Source of the DNA: Bolinopsis microptera
Lineage: Eukaryota > Ctenophora > Tentaculata > Lobata > Bolinopsidae
Direction: 5' to 3'
Assembly (NCBI RefSeq): GCF_026151205.1
Contig: NC_087072.1
Span: 625,501 to 689,500 of the forward strand
Length of the DNA: 64,000 nucleotides
The notes under the pieces are model-generated. The model did no database searches. It was not told the origin of the DNA and worked only from the letters and a program-made list of their open reading frames with translations. Positions 25,669 to 61,929 of this stretch are shown here, piece after piece. How positions within the stretch are numbered: the first letter of the stretch is position 1; each line of letters starts with the position of its first letter. A program made the translations under genes and the position numbers.

Positions 25669-28600
25669 ATGTTCGAAAGGGAAACGTCGGTTACCAAGAT
25701 TCAAAATGATGACAAAAAGAGGAACATGTTGAAGTACCTTAATATTTTTTTGCTAACCGAAGTGAAGGATAAGCTGGACTTTCTCCACATGTTAGTAGAT
25801 GTGTAACGATCACGTTTTGAGAGCTAACAACCATAGCGCAGCTGCCAAGACAATTTTTACTGATACATAAATTATATGATGAGCTGAAACTACACTATCA
25901 GCCTTGCAGAATAAGAATAATAGCCTACAATGATTAGAAGATATTTCAACTGTTCATATTTTCAGAAAGACGTTCACACCTACGAACATTGACAAGTTGG
26001 TAAAAAGCCTGCAGTGCGATCTAGATTGTAAGTATCCTCTGTTAGCCTCTCCTCCACACTTCTTTTTATTTGTTCATAAATTGGAAGCATTGTCATGGAT
26101 TCTTTGAACAAGTGGTTGCGCAAAACGGTAGTTTAAAGGGCTTGGGTTGTGGTCTGGGTTAATGTTGTGTAACGGTAAGGGTTAGAGTCGGGGATCGAGC
26201 TATCATAGCTCGGAGCTAGGCCAGGTTTAGGTGTAAGACAACGTTTGAGATTTAAAACCAGGGGGCCAACGATCGTGAGGTGAAATGTCGAGGGGTGAAA
26301 ACCCGTTTAATTCCATGTGATGGATTGTTTAAAAAAGTGGTCGAAAGGACGATTTAAAAGACCGTACTTGATCGTTGAAAGTTAATGATTCTCCTCTAAG
26401 ACGTGTAGATATATGTAGATACGTTTTAAGTCATTAATATACCAGGAGAGAAAATCCGCATCTTATTGATGAACTATGCTTCCTTTCGACCACTCTTTTA
26501 TCGACCAATGAAGTCACGTATGGGTAAGGTACTATGTGATCACTGATCAGGTATCTACTCCACTTACTCATTCGGCTGTAATTACAGTGCACATTGATGA
26601 GAAAAAAGACAAGACTTCGGCAAATAGGAAGTTGCTAATATCTACAATCTGTGAGCTGATCACCGCCCTCAAAAAGATAAAGGTAAGTAATTATACTTGA
26701 TGTCACAGATCTTCCGAAATAAGGTCCTGGCAGTGGGATCAATTAGAACATCCGTAATCAGATTGAGCTGTACATGATAAGCAGGCATTTTGCTTTGTAC
26801 AAGTTTAAACAAGTTTCCCGTTTTTTACTTTACTAGGTTCCAGTTGATAATTACCGACTGCAACATCACCTTAGTTCAGTCGGGTGGAATGTTTGCAGTG
26901 TTTATAATTGCCTATGCTTCAAAAACATGCTGTGGCATACAGTATAAACAATTTCCTGAACAGGGAGGTAGGAGTGGTGATGGACAGAGTGGAAGTCTGA
27001 CAAAGTTAGACGAAGACATCAAGAAAGTTTTTTGGAACTTCTTTACAGCTAAAGACGACAAGGTTTGAATATAGTTCTTCAACTTAACAGTTAATATTCT
27101 CACTGATTGAACATAAATTGATCATTCCCCCCTGAGTCCTGATAGGTATTGATTATGAATCGCTTTCACGTGGTGTATTAGATATTACATTAGCTATTAA
27201 TTTTACCTACCATTGACCTTTAGCAACCCGGAGAAGACAGTGTTGATGGAGGAGAACAATTGGCAACAACTGTTAACGAGGCTCCGATCAGGGTCTCTAA
27301 TATTTTCGAGAGATGCGACATAGGTATACATATTGTTACATTATAATTATACCATAGTGAAGCTCACTCATATCACTGTATGAGAATTTCGCTGTAACTC
27401 ATGACCGACGATAAATTTGCCCTACCTTCTCTGATCGTCTGTATCAGTATAGCCTATCTTGGGCTTTAAAATGAATTGCTGCATTATGGTTAATCGTAGG
27501 CGATTCCCAGGTGCTATTCAGAGAGTGATAAAGAAGATGCCCCCGGTTCCCGTCACGAAACCTGGATCATTGACAGCCCCCGAGAGTGAACAGAGTGAGT
27601 TATAGCTATTTTAAAAGTCATCCGGATGGGTCACTAGGCGCTACCTGTGCTGAATATGCTAATATTTGTTTAGTCATTTTTTGTACTATCTACTGATCGT
27701 AGAAACAGTTTTGTGTCATCGTCAGAGCGGACTCCCAGTTTGAAATTTTATGGGTTTACAATACGATTCTTCAAGTAGGAACATCCTGCAATAAACTTCG
27801 TTTTCATACACTAATCCGCTGTGACGTTTCCAGGTGCTGTTCAGAGAATAGCTTTGGCCATCCGGAGCGAGCCCCGGGCCCCCGTCGCAAAACCCCCCGT
27901 TCAACCGGACACCACACCAGCAGCCGGGCCTGCGCCTCCAACCGGCAAGGTCCGAAAAGACCACATATCCAGACTTCAGAAAGAGTCCGAGAGTCGCCTG
28001 AGTGAGTTACAGCTATTTCTAAACATCATTTAGAATTATCGCCTGTAATATGGATGGGTCACCACTCACCAGGCGCAGGAAGAATTCATCTTTGGTCAAT
28101 TAAAGTTGATACTTTCATCTTTGACCATTTTTTTGTACGATCTTTGTGACGAGTAAAAATTGGAAACCGCATTATTTAATCAGACTTTTGTGTGATAACT
28201 GATGCGTTCGCCATAATACAAAACTCCCTAACCTTAAGGCGTAAGGTTTCCCTCTGTGCAACGTCGAAAATAACTTAGTCACGCCTTTATCATTTCAGAG
28301 AGACGACATCTTCACCCCAAGGGCCTCCGAGATACTTCGGCGACAATGGTTGAGGAGGCTTTGAAGATCAATCCGGTGATAGGTAATAATTCAAGTGCAA
28401 CATATCGTTTTTAAACTTTCGGACATTAATTTTTCTTCAAGTCGAAGATTGCATCGCCGTTTCCACACAAAGGTAGCTGGTTTGACGCACATCAAGTCTA
28501 TTTTAAGCGATATAATACCCATTCACGGTCGAAATGGGGGTTAGTAGATATGCAATCGAAACCACTACAGTTTTAGGTCACTATAAGTCACGTTTCACTT

Positions 28601-29470
28601 GGTATGTGTATATAACTCAGTTCTAAAGTTAAAACTAACCCACTTCTGCAGGTTATCTCAGAAATCCATCTCTTTACTTTTAGCAAATTTCATGTCTGTT
28701 TGAACCTCAGTCCTTTTATCAGGAGCCGTGGCCGAACAGGCGAGACAGATCCTCCAGGAGGATAGATGGGATGTGTTCGGCAAGAGTTTTGCCCAGCTGT
28801 CGGCTGTCGCATATCAAGGTAACTTATTTATAGGTATTCGATCAAACAGTCCCGGAAAAAATTGGCTCACCGGCGCGGCCCAGCCAAAATATTTGCTACT
28901 CTTTTTTTGCAACAAAAAATCCTTGATCACGTCCAAATACTAGGGTCTCCCCAACAAAATCTTGCACCGGTCGAAAGCCGCGAGATTTAACTACCTAGAC
29001 AAAACAATCTGCCACAATCTGCTTTCCAATCCAATAAGTTTGCACAGGAAAAAAACTGAATTCGTTTTGTTGATATGATGTGTGGTCAAAGCAACCTGTC
29101 TCCATATAATACTATCCGTACAACAACAAGAAATGTAGGATCATTGAATCTTTGGCGACTAATGTGGGGGGGGGGGGGGGTAAACCCTATTTTGACTCAT
29201 TTTGCCTCATTTTTCCCTTTTTTGGCTGCCCGAATGAGGTAAAATAAAGTAAATTTCGGCAAAAACATTTGTCTCTAAAAAGGCTCAGAAAACTAGATTC
29301 ATTTACCTCACTTTACCTCATTTTACCTCATCCCAATTTTGGCTGCCCGAATGAGGTAAAATGAAATTGACCCCCCCCCCCCACTAATGTTTAGAACTCT
29401 TTCAGACGAACTGGAGCTCATGGAGCACGCAGGAAAGATCCTACTCAAGATCGCGGCAGACGCGAAGACA
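25669..29470 (+). CDS. Same multi-exon gene, copy B
   Basis: Exons at 25669-25790, 25966-26027, 26588-26682, 26837-26890, 26943-27062, 27224-27323, 27511-27594, 27834-28001, 28299-28382, 28723-28818 and 29406-29470. I saw no coding difference from copy A in the exons. Indels between the copies fall in introns (about 28540, 28711 and the poly-G/C element). This copy keeps only the left palindrome arm and has no adjacent transposase gene. Confidence 0.58.
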
Positions 29471-30878
29471 GTAAGTAAGATTCAGTCTCCTCCTCATTAC
29501 TCGAATTTGTTGGGTCAGTTATTTAATGAAAAATTTTTACCGTTAAATTGTGTGGCTGTGTTGTCTGTGACATCGTTTCCAAGTGGGGAACATGGTTTAT
29601 TTTTAATTAATTTTATCATAAGAACAGGTCCAGCTTTATTATTAATTGTATATTATGCAGAGTCTGTGAAAACTGTTCATTTCAGGCTGGAACTGATTGA
29701 AAAGCCTCCTTCGGAGCTCTTCGGACGCAGCTTGTCCCTCGACGATTCTCCTAACCATCTTGTGGATTCTGGGGAGAGGACAAGGACAAGATTGCATTAT
29801 TATTTTAATTATGTCAACCCGATTGAGATCCAGAGATAAGTTATGGCTTCCCATCTTAGACCACAACTCAGCTCTTTATCTGCATAAAAGAAACACCACC
29901 CGCCAGATTAAATTCACTTAAATTCCATCATTTGTATTAGGTCAATGAAACTGCATACATAACAAGCTTAGACATTTCCTCGAATACACCTGGAAAAAAA
30001 ATGGATGTATACTTTTGGAAGTACATAGAATCTCCTGGGAGACCCTATAAAAAATCTTCGCATTTTTCTATTGGCGTTTTTATAAAACCTGATAAATAGA
30101 GCTCCTGATCAACGATACTCATCGTTTTAGCATCCAATCCTTTCAGAATGGTAAGAATTTGAGTTTTAGAGTTGCTTTTAAAGGGTTCTAAAACTTAACT
30201 CACTTCAAATTTAAGCAAATATATGGCCTGATATGTGCTCAGTATTTTGTTACACGTGTATTTGTATTTGTAACACGTGTATTTTTAAGAATTGGTAATT
30301 TAACACTTGTAATTATTTTTGTAATACGTGCATGTATTGTTTTGACTAACACGTGTACTTTTCTAGAACGTGTTTTTTAAATGTCCTCCGCAAGTGACAA
30401 GCAGTCCACACGGCCAATGTTGCGTGAACTGCTGTCTGCTACGGTGATCTTATTCACACAAAAGGAATAAACTAAGAATAATGTTCATTTATTTATCATA
30501 CTGTGCTATGTTTTCACGTATTTGATTTAATATCTTTATCTGCCTAAAAGAATTGTGTTATCATTAAGTCATCAAGCTTCGTAAACTCGACATTTTCAAT
30601 AGCTGTGGGCTAAACAAGTTTTCGCCATATTTCAGTCACCGTTAATCTTGTTATCATTATATCTGGTGGTTTTTTAACCGAACCAATGCATCATATTCCA
30701 GTCCCGCCAAATTGTGACAAATACTGGCAAATTTTTAAAAATTTTCTAATTTGCCGCAGACGCGATTACTGAAACCTTATGAAAGCTTTCGGCGCGGCTG
30801 ACATTGTCATGCTTTCAGGCGCGCGACGTTTCAGGCGCGCGACGTTTCAGGCGCGCTACGTTTCAATTTCACTCGTAG

Positions 30879-31437
30879 GTGGGCACACCAGTGTTAGCAT
30901 ACGGCTGCGAGAAAAGAAATCTTCGCTCAGAGCTCGCTCTTGCAGATGACATGACAGCCTATGCCCATTCCCGTGGACGCAGTATTTTCAGGGAAGAAGT
31001 TCCACTACCACACGAGACATGGAAGAATGATACGAAGGAGGTCCACGATTTGAGTTCAAGTGACATCAAAATAGATAGCTTGAAGAAAGCCATGGAACGA
31101 GGTACCAAGGCTGTCGTGGACGATGGTAAGAAGTTCAAGTTACCTTTCCTGCAAATATTTGAAGATGAAAACATCATCCGATTGAATGAGAGGAGGATAT
31201 AAATGACCCTGCAGAGTTGACTGAGTGTGAGAATGATGAAGTGGACTGTCCCACTTGCACTGATGATACTTATAATATGTTAGAATCGGAGGAAGCAGAT
31301 TCGGAGGCAGCAACTGAGGTCAGCACAACCCTCTTCGGAACGATCGACATAAGATCGGCAGAAACTCTGTTGCTGAACGGGGGAAAAACTAATTTTGGGG
31401 ATTTTAGCATCAGCATTCGATCAAGAAAGCGGAGCTG
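30879..31437 (+). pseudogene. Unrecognised coding-like remnant fused to the duplication end
   Basis: An open frame crosses the end of copy B (first codons from gtgggcacacca) and continues LAYGCEKRNLRSELALADDM ... SRGRSIFREEVPLPHETWKN ... FEDENIIRLNERRI, ending at 31202. A second frame begins about 31206 (NDPAELTECENDEVDCPTCT ... GTIDIRSAETLLLNGG) and ends at 31438. The acidic, cysteine-containing second frame looks like the continuation of the first after a frameshift or a missed junction. I do not recognise the family, and the 5' part is evidently lost at the junction. Confidence 0.4.
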
Positions 31438-31690
31438 AGAGAGTTCAAATGTTCATGATTTGTTCGGAGCGAACAAAAACTGTTACAGAAATAACATTTA
31501 GATGGTTCATCCTCCTTCTCATCCTTCTCAGTGTTCCTACTCATCCTCTTCCTCATCCTGACATCCTCCTCCTTATCATCCTCCTCAGACCTCCTCTTCT
31601 TTAGGAGGGGGGGGGGGGGGGGGGATTTTAGCATCAGCTTTCGATCAAGAAAGCGAAGCTGAGGGAGTTCAAATGTCATGATTTCCAAGG
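31396..31690. repeat. Diverged direct duplication with poly-G
   Basis: gggattttagcatcagc-ttcgatcaagaaagcg-agctgag-gagttcaaatg occurs at 31396 and again at 31622. The second copy is preceded by 18 G (31606-31624). Confidence 0.8.
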
Positions 31691-33965
31691 GTCGGGTTAA
31701 GTTTGTTTCGCAAAACTATACTCCTGCAGGACGGCTCAAGATAAATTCATACTAATTTCACAAAGCAATGATCTCTTGCCCATGAGGTGATTACGAAATA
31801 GTCAACCACACTGCTCCTTCTCCTCCTTGGTCCTCTTCCTCCTCCCAAGTCTTCCACCTCCTTATCCTCCTCCTCCTCCTCCTCCTCCTCCTCCTCCTCC
31901 TCCTCCTCCTCAGTCCTCCTACACCTCCTCCTCCTCCTCAGTCCTTCTCCTCTTCAGTCCTTCTCCTCCTCAGTCCTTCTCCTTCTCAGTCCTCCTCAAC
32001 CTCCTCCTCCTCCTCTTCAATCATCCTCCTCCGCAGTCCGGAGTGAACAAAAACTGTTACGGAAATGACATTTAGATGGTTCATCCTCCTTCTCATCCTT
32101 CTCAGTGTTCCTACTCATCCTCTTCCTCATCCTGACATCCTCCTCCTTATCATCCTCCTCAGACCTCCTCTTCCTCAGTCCTCCTCTTCCTCCGTCCTCC
32201 TCACCCTCTTCCACCTTATCCTCAGTCCTCCTCTTCCTCAGTCCTCTTCCTCAGTCATCCTTCCCTCCTCAGTCCTCCTCAGTCATCGCATGTACATTGT
32301 ACAGTTCCTTCTCAGTCCTCCGTCTCCCCATCCGCATCCTCCTCCTCAGAAAGCGGACATTTTTACAGGCCTCCTCCTCCTAAGTCTTCCTCCTCAGTCC
32401 CCCTCCTCCTAACTCTTCCTCCTCAGTCTCCCTCCTCCTAACTCTTCCTCCTCAGTCCTCCTCCTAACTCTTCCTCCTCAGTCCTTCTCTTCACAGTCCT
32501 CCTCAACCTCCTTCCCTCCTCCTCAGTCCTCCTCAAACTCCTCCTCCTCAGTCCTCCTCAGTCATCGCATGTACAGTTCCTTCTCAGTGCTCCCCATCCG
32601 CATCCTCTTCCTCAGAAAGCGGACAAAAACGGACATAAACGGATACAAACGGACAAAAACTCTCACGGAAATAACATTTAGATGCTTCCTCCTCCTCCTT
32701 CTCCACTCCTCCTCCTTCCCCCATCATCCTCCTCAGTCCTCCACCTCCTCCTAAGTCCTCCTCCTCAGTCCCCTCCTCAGTCCTCCTTCTTCCCAGTCAT
32801 TCTCCTTCTCCTCAGTCCTCCTCCTCCTCAGTCCTCTCCTTCTCAGTCCTACTGATCCTCCTGAGTATTTTTCCTCCTCCTCTTCCTCAGTCCTCCTCAA
32901 CCTCCTCCCCCTCCACCTCACCTTCAGTCCTCTTCTTCCTCAGTCCTCCTCCTCAGTTATCCTTTTCCTCCTCAGTTCTCCTCAGTCCTCGCTTGTACAG
33001 TTTCTTCTCAGTCCTCCGTCTCCCCATCCGCAAGCGGACAAAAATGGACAAAAACGGACAAAAACTGTTACGGAAAAAAATTTAGATGCTTCCTTCTCCC
33101 CTACTCTTCCTTCTCTTCCTCCTTCCCCTCATCCTCCTCCTCAGTCCTCCTTCTCCTAAGTCCTTCTCCTCAGTCCCCCTCCTGATCCTCCTAACTCTTC
33201 CTCCTCAGTCCTCCTCTTCCTAACTTCCTCCTCAGTCCACCTCCTCCTTAATCTTCCTCCTCAGTCCCCCTCCTCCTAACACTTCCTCCTCAGTCCCCCT
33301 CCTTCTGATTCTTTCTCCTCAGTCCCCCTCCTAACTCTTCCTCCCCAGTCATCCTCCTCCTCTTTTCCTCCTCAGTCCTCTCCTTTTCAGTCCTACTGAT
33401 CCTCTTGAGTGTTTTTCCTCCTCAGTCCTCTTCCGTCCTCCTCTTCCTCAGTCCTCCTCAACCTCCTCCACCTCTTTCTCAGTCCTCTTTTTCCTCAGTC
33501 CTCCTCCTCCTCAGTCATCCTCTTCCTCCTCAGTCCTTATATGTACGACACATTCTCATTTCTCATTTCTGAAAACAGTATTCCTAATTTTTTTCCTAAT
33601 TACATGATGGCGTTTATTCAAAGGGCATATACTAGGATAGACCTCTGCCTCGGTCAAAAAAGCACCCCACGGCTTCCCTCGGCCTCGGTCTTAACTAAGA
33701 TGGCACTCCTCGGCCTCGGCTATTAAGCTAAAAAAGTACCCCTCGGCCTCGCCCTAAGCCGATCAGTGATCCTCATCCTCCTCAATATTCCTCCTTAGTC
33801 CTCCTCCTCCTCCCCAGTCCTCATCCTCCTCCTCCTCTTCCTTCTCAGTCCTCATCCTCTTCCTCCTTCTCCTCAGTCCTCCTCATCAGTTCTCCTCTTC
33901 CTTCTCCTCAGTCCCCTCCTTCTCCACAGTCCTCCTAGCCTCCTCTTCCACCTCCTCCTCCTCAT
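31480..33965. repeat. 2.5-kb polypyrimidine (cctcctcagtcc) tract
   Basis: Plus strand almost entirely C/T, built on tcctcctcagtcctcctc. Longer imperfect duplications are superimposed: a unit with caaaaactgttacggaaata and catttagatggttcatcc recurs at about 31477, 32047, 32657 and 33058, and the segment catgtacagttccttctcag recurs at 32288, 32570 and ~32994. Apparent proline/serine or lysine/glutamate frames are composition artefacts. A tract this long can adopt H-DNA. An island at 33541-33775 interrupts it, with repeated cctcggcctcgg. Confidence 0.9.
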
Positions 33966-34080
33966 TCCACCTTGTGACAATTTTATTTTGCCATATTTAA
34001 CAGTACCTCTTTTATCTCTCCCTAGTCAGGCGGATGGCATGGTTGGAAGTTCAGACTGACAGCACCGGTAGAGATCAGAA

Positions 34081-34084
34081 CTTT

Positions 34085-34118
<34 letters not shown>
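34081..34118. repeat. Poly-C run
   Basis: About 33 C followed by ctaatatgcaacattaaatta. A similar arrangement (11 C then ctattatacctgcattaaat) is at 34423-34455. Shared sequence beside homopolymer runs suggests relatives of the G/C-ended elements elsewhere in the window. Confidence 0.7.
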
Positions 34119-34119
<1 letters not shown>

Positions 34120-34285
34120 TATGCAACATTAAATTAGATAGTTCCACCCTTTTAGATCATTGCTTTTCTCTATATGATAGTGTTTATGGACCATAATCTC
34201 CATGTAAATACACTCAAATAAACATAGAAGAACTGTGCAAGTAGTCAGATAATATCATTAAATCACTTAGCATATATAAAACGTG

Positions 34286-34418
34286 ATGAAATTGAAGTTA
34301 ATGCCCAGAAATTCTACTGAATTTTTGGAGATTAATGTAGATATTTGTAGAATGTCATCCACTTTTTTCGTGGATTATCCATTCTACATTAATCTACAAA
34401 TATCTACAAATATCCACT
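34286..34418. repeat. Inverted repeat (~25-bp arms)
   Basis: gattaatgtagatatttgta (34330) pairs with tacaaatatctacattaatc-like sequence at 34382-34415. The loop holds ccacttttttcgtgg, itself self-complementary. Confidence 0.6.
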
Positions 34419-34702
34419 TGGCCCCCCCCCCTATTATACCTGCATTAAATTAAATAGTAGTACTAGTACTATAGTTGTTCACTTGAGCGAATGGAGAAAA
34501 AAATGTAATCTTCCTAGCAATGAGTAAATCCCTTACCTCGGTTAAAAATAAAATTAAAGCGTACATGACTCCGGTAGTAGTACTAGTACTGATGTTCGCT
34601 ACCCATTGACGGATTATCTGTAATTTTATCCTCTGGAACTGTTCAAAGAGTCCTTATATGGGCATCACGTGGATTATTAGACTCACGAGTATCATGGTAG
34701 TC

Positions 34703-35636
34703 AGTTGATACATGTTACGTATCACAAATATCAGAGAAAAGTGGCATGCAACGTATGTCAAGTAGTCAGCGGCGCCGCGAGTGAAGAATTTGACAACTTT
34801 TATTCACGATGTCAATCCTTCGCAGCTCGGCAACTACTATTAGATTGCAGATGCACCACTGGGCTTCGCCGACGGCGAGGCCTTACCTGGGGACCCCAGG
34901 CTATTATGTTCATAAACGAATAAAGATTCGGCGGAATGACAGGCTGAGCGCCGCCCAGTAAGCGAGGCCCAGCGGTGCCTCTCGTTGTACTTGTAGGTTT
35001 ACAACCTACCAGGACGCGCGCCGAGTTGGACTCGTCGACGGTCCAATATTTGGAACAGATATTTTAAGAGTATCACCCGTTAATGCCTCTCGCTACATAA
35101 GTTACAACTATTCACAAGTTACAACTATTCCATATTCGCTCGCCCAGATTTAAGAAAATTCTTGTGAAAAGGCTCAGTCTTTGTCATTGACATTTGTATT
35201 GGGTATCATACACGGTATGAAATTGATCTAAATCGGTGTATTTTGGACGCTGATTCTGAATCACCCTTGACCATTGTTAATGGTTTGGCCCGGCGCGCGC
35301 TGCTTCGTAGCACTTGCCATTTCGAGAAGAAAGCGGCGCGCGCTACTTCGAAGAAATTTAGACGAGTAACATCCGTCAAAGCTCGGCGAGTCCCAGTAGT
35401 TGGACTCATGGAGGACTTCGCCGCTTCGATGTTCGACGCGCCGTGCAAACTAGCATTATTGCTTCGCATCGAATCCGTCGTCAATCAATGATCAAGCCCA
35501 GTAGCCAATTTAACTAAATAAAACGAAAGAAGCATTATTGGAAGTGCAGCCCAGTATAAATAAAACATTGACATACGTTGCATGCCACTTTTCGCGCGCG
35601 AAGCGCGCGCCGCCGAAGGCGTAACATGTATCAAGT
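34703..35636. mobile_element. Fold-back element candidate
   Basis: Ends are inverted repeats: ttgatacatgttac (34703) with gtaacatgtatcaa (35621), and aaaagtggcatgcaacgtat (34738) with atacgttgcatgccactttt (35572). The interior contains the dispersed 34880-34965 sequence and an accaggacgcgcgccgagtt block (35010) repeated just outside at 35822. No transposase frame is visible, so it would be nonautonomous. Exact ends and target duplication are unclear. Confidence 0.5.
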
Positions 35637-35900
35637 AAAACATGAATTCGATTGTTTAGGGCTCGGGTTAGGGTTGTACTTGCCGTAAGGCCAAGGGTTA
35701 TGGATAGCTTCGGGGTTATGGTTAAGGTTATATAGTGAGGGATTAGGGTCAGATTAGCTAGGGTTAGGGTTTCCGGTTTCGAATATTCAATATTCATTCA
35801 GGGCCACTTTACCTGACATATACCAGGACGCGCGCCGAGTTGGACTCGTCGAATGGCGAATATTTGATACAAATATATTTTACGAGTATCACCCGTTAAC
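35010..35900. repeat. Direct repeat pair (accaggacgcgcgccgagtt)
   Basis: 35010-35085 and 35821-35900 share accaggacgcgcgccgagtt, ggactcgtcga and gagtatcacccgttaa with scattered differences. Between them, 35655-35780 is rich in degenerate gggtta motifs. Confidence 0.75.
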
Positions 35901-36221
35901 TGGCATACAGTCCCTGACTCCCTTATGTACACATGGTCCCTGTACTGTGCGCAGCTCTATTTCCAAGCTTCCTGTACGACGGCCTGCTCGCAAAATAGAT
36001 ATGCGACGTGTATCAAGTTATTCTCAACAATATACTCGTAGGTCTGTTCCTTTATTACGAGAACCCTAGGACATAGGACCTATCAAAGTATTATTTGCTA
36101 AATCTTTGGGGAAGTTTCCCGATACCTCGCCAACCAAAGCACAAGCCACAAAGGATACACCACCATCACTAACAACTCACTCTTGGAATGGAATCTACAG
36201 AAAGATTTGAACCAGGAATAA

Positions 36222-36284
36222 TTGGAGGACGTACTTAAATATTGTTGTCCAGAATGCAGAAGCGATCCCTGCAAAACTAAAAGT
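36222..36284 (+). other. Possible isolated exon with Cys cluster
   Basis: A short segment translates to VLKYCCPECRSDPC and is followed by a donor-like aaaagtaagt (about 36280). The CCxxC...C spacing looks like half of a zinc-binding knuckle. No partner exon was found, so this may be a mobile-element remnant or chance. Confidence 0.22.
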
Positions 36285-36429
36285 AAGTTCTCAGTCTCTT
36301 TTCCTGGCTTCTTTTGCAGGGGGCGTTACTATATGTATGACTATAAGTATAACACTGTACACGTTGTCAAGGGAAGAGCGACATTTGACAAGAATATCCT
36401 GAAGAGGTCATTCTCAATACTTATGTAAT

Positions 36430-37320
36430 ACATACTTAATCTCAACTCATTGTTTCAGTCATGATGGCCAGTGTGTTTTGACAAATCAAAATAGTCCAGC
36501 TAAGTATAAATATTCGGTAAGAAGTAATACAAAACTTTACAATTACTAAACCAAAGAGATATTAAAAATCTTATTACAAGTTTAAAGCTTATAAAAGCTT
36601 ATTAAAGTCAAACTCAATATCAATCCAAACTTTTTATAAACACATTCAGTATGTTATACAAGTACAAGAAAATATAACAAATAAAAATTTAAAAATTGAA
36701 TAAATTCGTTTTTGCCAGAATTTAAAACGTGTTTTAGTCGATAAAAAGGTGCTTGAGTCGTTCGTTTAATGGTTTAACTTGTGCAGATTTAGCTAAAGAA
36801 CTGGAGCTATTTTAAAGTAGCCATATCCTCTCTAAGGTTTTGTCAATATTTCACTTTCAATTTGAAATCAATCCATGATGGAAATAATAGAGGAATAGAA
36901 ACATTTTAATCAAGCCACGTCTACCCTTCTAAAAGTAAAATTAGTTCTCACTTCTCTATTATTATTTAAGTGACGTATATTATAACCTGTTACTGTTAGC
37001 ATTGATATTTGAGGATGGCATTTCATTTGGCGATAGCATCGAAGTTCACGTCTCATATTCATAAGCTAGTAGCATCATTCGGCGTATTTAGCATTTCAAA
37101 AGTTGAATGGGAAATGTGGTCAGAGTCCATCGCAGCTTGCTGAAATGTCCTGAGTGAGTAAATCAAATTCTTACAAGAAAAAAACAACACGAGATGATAA
37201 TTGGTGTCATCACTAGACATTAATTATACTTATAGTCATTCACAATTTCACAATTTCAAGAAGACTACACCTCCTTAAAGGTAAAAGTAAACTTTTAAAC
37301 CATAACAAAATATTCTCTCT
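36430..37320. other. AT-rich spacer downstream of the kinase gene
   Basis: No coding features. This should include the original 3' untranslated region or downstream flank of the minus-strand kinase, displaced by the retrotransposon at 37335-37716. I see no unambiguous AATAAA on the minus strand close to the stop codon. Confidence 0.45.
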
Positions 37321-37334
37321 CCTTATACGGGCAT

Positions 37335-37716
37335 AAGAGACTCTGTGAGAGTCTCTAAGTTTCGATGGAGAATGTTAGGACATATCTTAAGAGGACAGGA
37401 AGACGCACCAGCATACACCTCTATGTTATTTGCTATAAATTCTGATATTTTTATGGAAGGGAGACGGGGTAGACCATGTTTAAACTTATTAGATGTTATT
37501 AGAAAAGACTTGACTAGAAGAAATCTTGATATTAGACTTAAGAATTTGACTGATTTCGAAGACCTTAGATTTTTAGCTTTAGATAGGGAGGAGTGGAAGA
37601 AGTTAGAAGATGGTTGATGTTTTTGTTTTCTTTTTTATGCGTTTTGATATCTATAAGGTGCCTAGGATGCTCTTTTAAAGAGATATTTCGTACTTTGAAA
37701 GATTTACTACTACTAC
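37335..37716 (+). mobile_element. 5'-truncated non-LTR retrotransposon tail with 11-bp TSD
   Basis: The encoded tail reads FRWRMLGHILRG, then GRRGRPCLNLLDVIRKDL and FLALDREEWKKL, the C-terminal signature (WLGH.LR ... RRGRP ... A.DR..W) of RTE/CR1-type and related reverse transcriptase polyproteins. It ends at a stop near 37617 and is followed by a short 3' region finishing in (tac)n. The direct repeat tatacgggcat flanks it (37324-37334 and 37717-37727). The right repeat touches the kinase stop codon, so the element landed immediately after the coding sequence, antisense to the kinase. Confidence 0.85.
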
Positions 37717-37726
37717 TATACGGGCA

Positions 37727-61404
<23,678 letters not shown>

Positions 61405-61602
61405 CTGAAACACAGTAGTGTAACTATGGTAACTAATAGTGTAACTATGGTAACTAATAGTGTAACTATGGTAACTAATAGTGTAACTATGGTAACTAGT
61501 AGTGTAACTATGGTAACTAGTAGTGTAACTATGGTAACTAGCAGTGTAACTATGGTAACTATAGCTCCCAGCGCACAGAACTCCAGCATTAGCTGAAACA
61601 CA

Positions 61603-61920
61603 ATAAGGTTAGTGACACTTCATCCCATAGGTAGTGCTGCACTGTGTACTAAGTACCTTGCAACTTCATCCCTTGCAACTTGATCATCGGAAGATGAAAA
61701 TTAAACGTAATCATACTTAATACTTATCTAAACACTAAAACCTAAATCCAAACAGCAAGGGGTAAATGTTAGGGAATGGAATGTCCCCTTTTGTTTTTCT
61801 AATATTAGCTGAAACCTACCGCTACATTTCGAAACCATACACCTCACAGCATAGTTGAGAAATCTTACAGTCGCTCAAATGTCTATATTTAGAAACCTAA
61901 CATTAGTTGGAATCTATTGC
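61603..61920. other. Upstream kinase intron, no gene recognised
   Basis: No upstream kinase exon seen here. A small repeat (ccttgcaacttcatccc/ccttgcaacttgatc) is at 61658-61686. Confidence 0.5.
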
Positions 61921-61929
61921 TCACTATAA

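Larger units (their letters stand above)
23000..30895. repeat. Direct copy B of the first 7.9 kb of the unit, ending at the palindrome centre
   Basis: Near-identical to 6387-14295. Visible differences are rare: one extra t at ~24284, a/g at 9794 versus 26405, one base fewer at ~28540, shorter poly-G and poly-C runs at 29166-29382 and one base less at ~30390. The copy abuts unit A without spacer and ends after cacaccagtgtt, the centre of the palindrome, where unrelated sequence starts. Confidence 0.95.

Noticed and set aside
31827-32412. Proline/serine-rich and Glu/Arg-rich frames
   Set aside because: Composition artefacts of the polypyrimidine tract.
34648-34680. Copy of the kinase gene end (gggcatcacgtgg also at 37722)
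   Set aside because: Only about 13 matching bases, too little to claim a duplication.
35640-35790. Second telomeric tract
   Set aside because: Only degenerate gggtta-like words without regular hexamer period, unlike 56205-56313.
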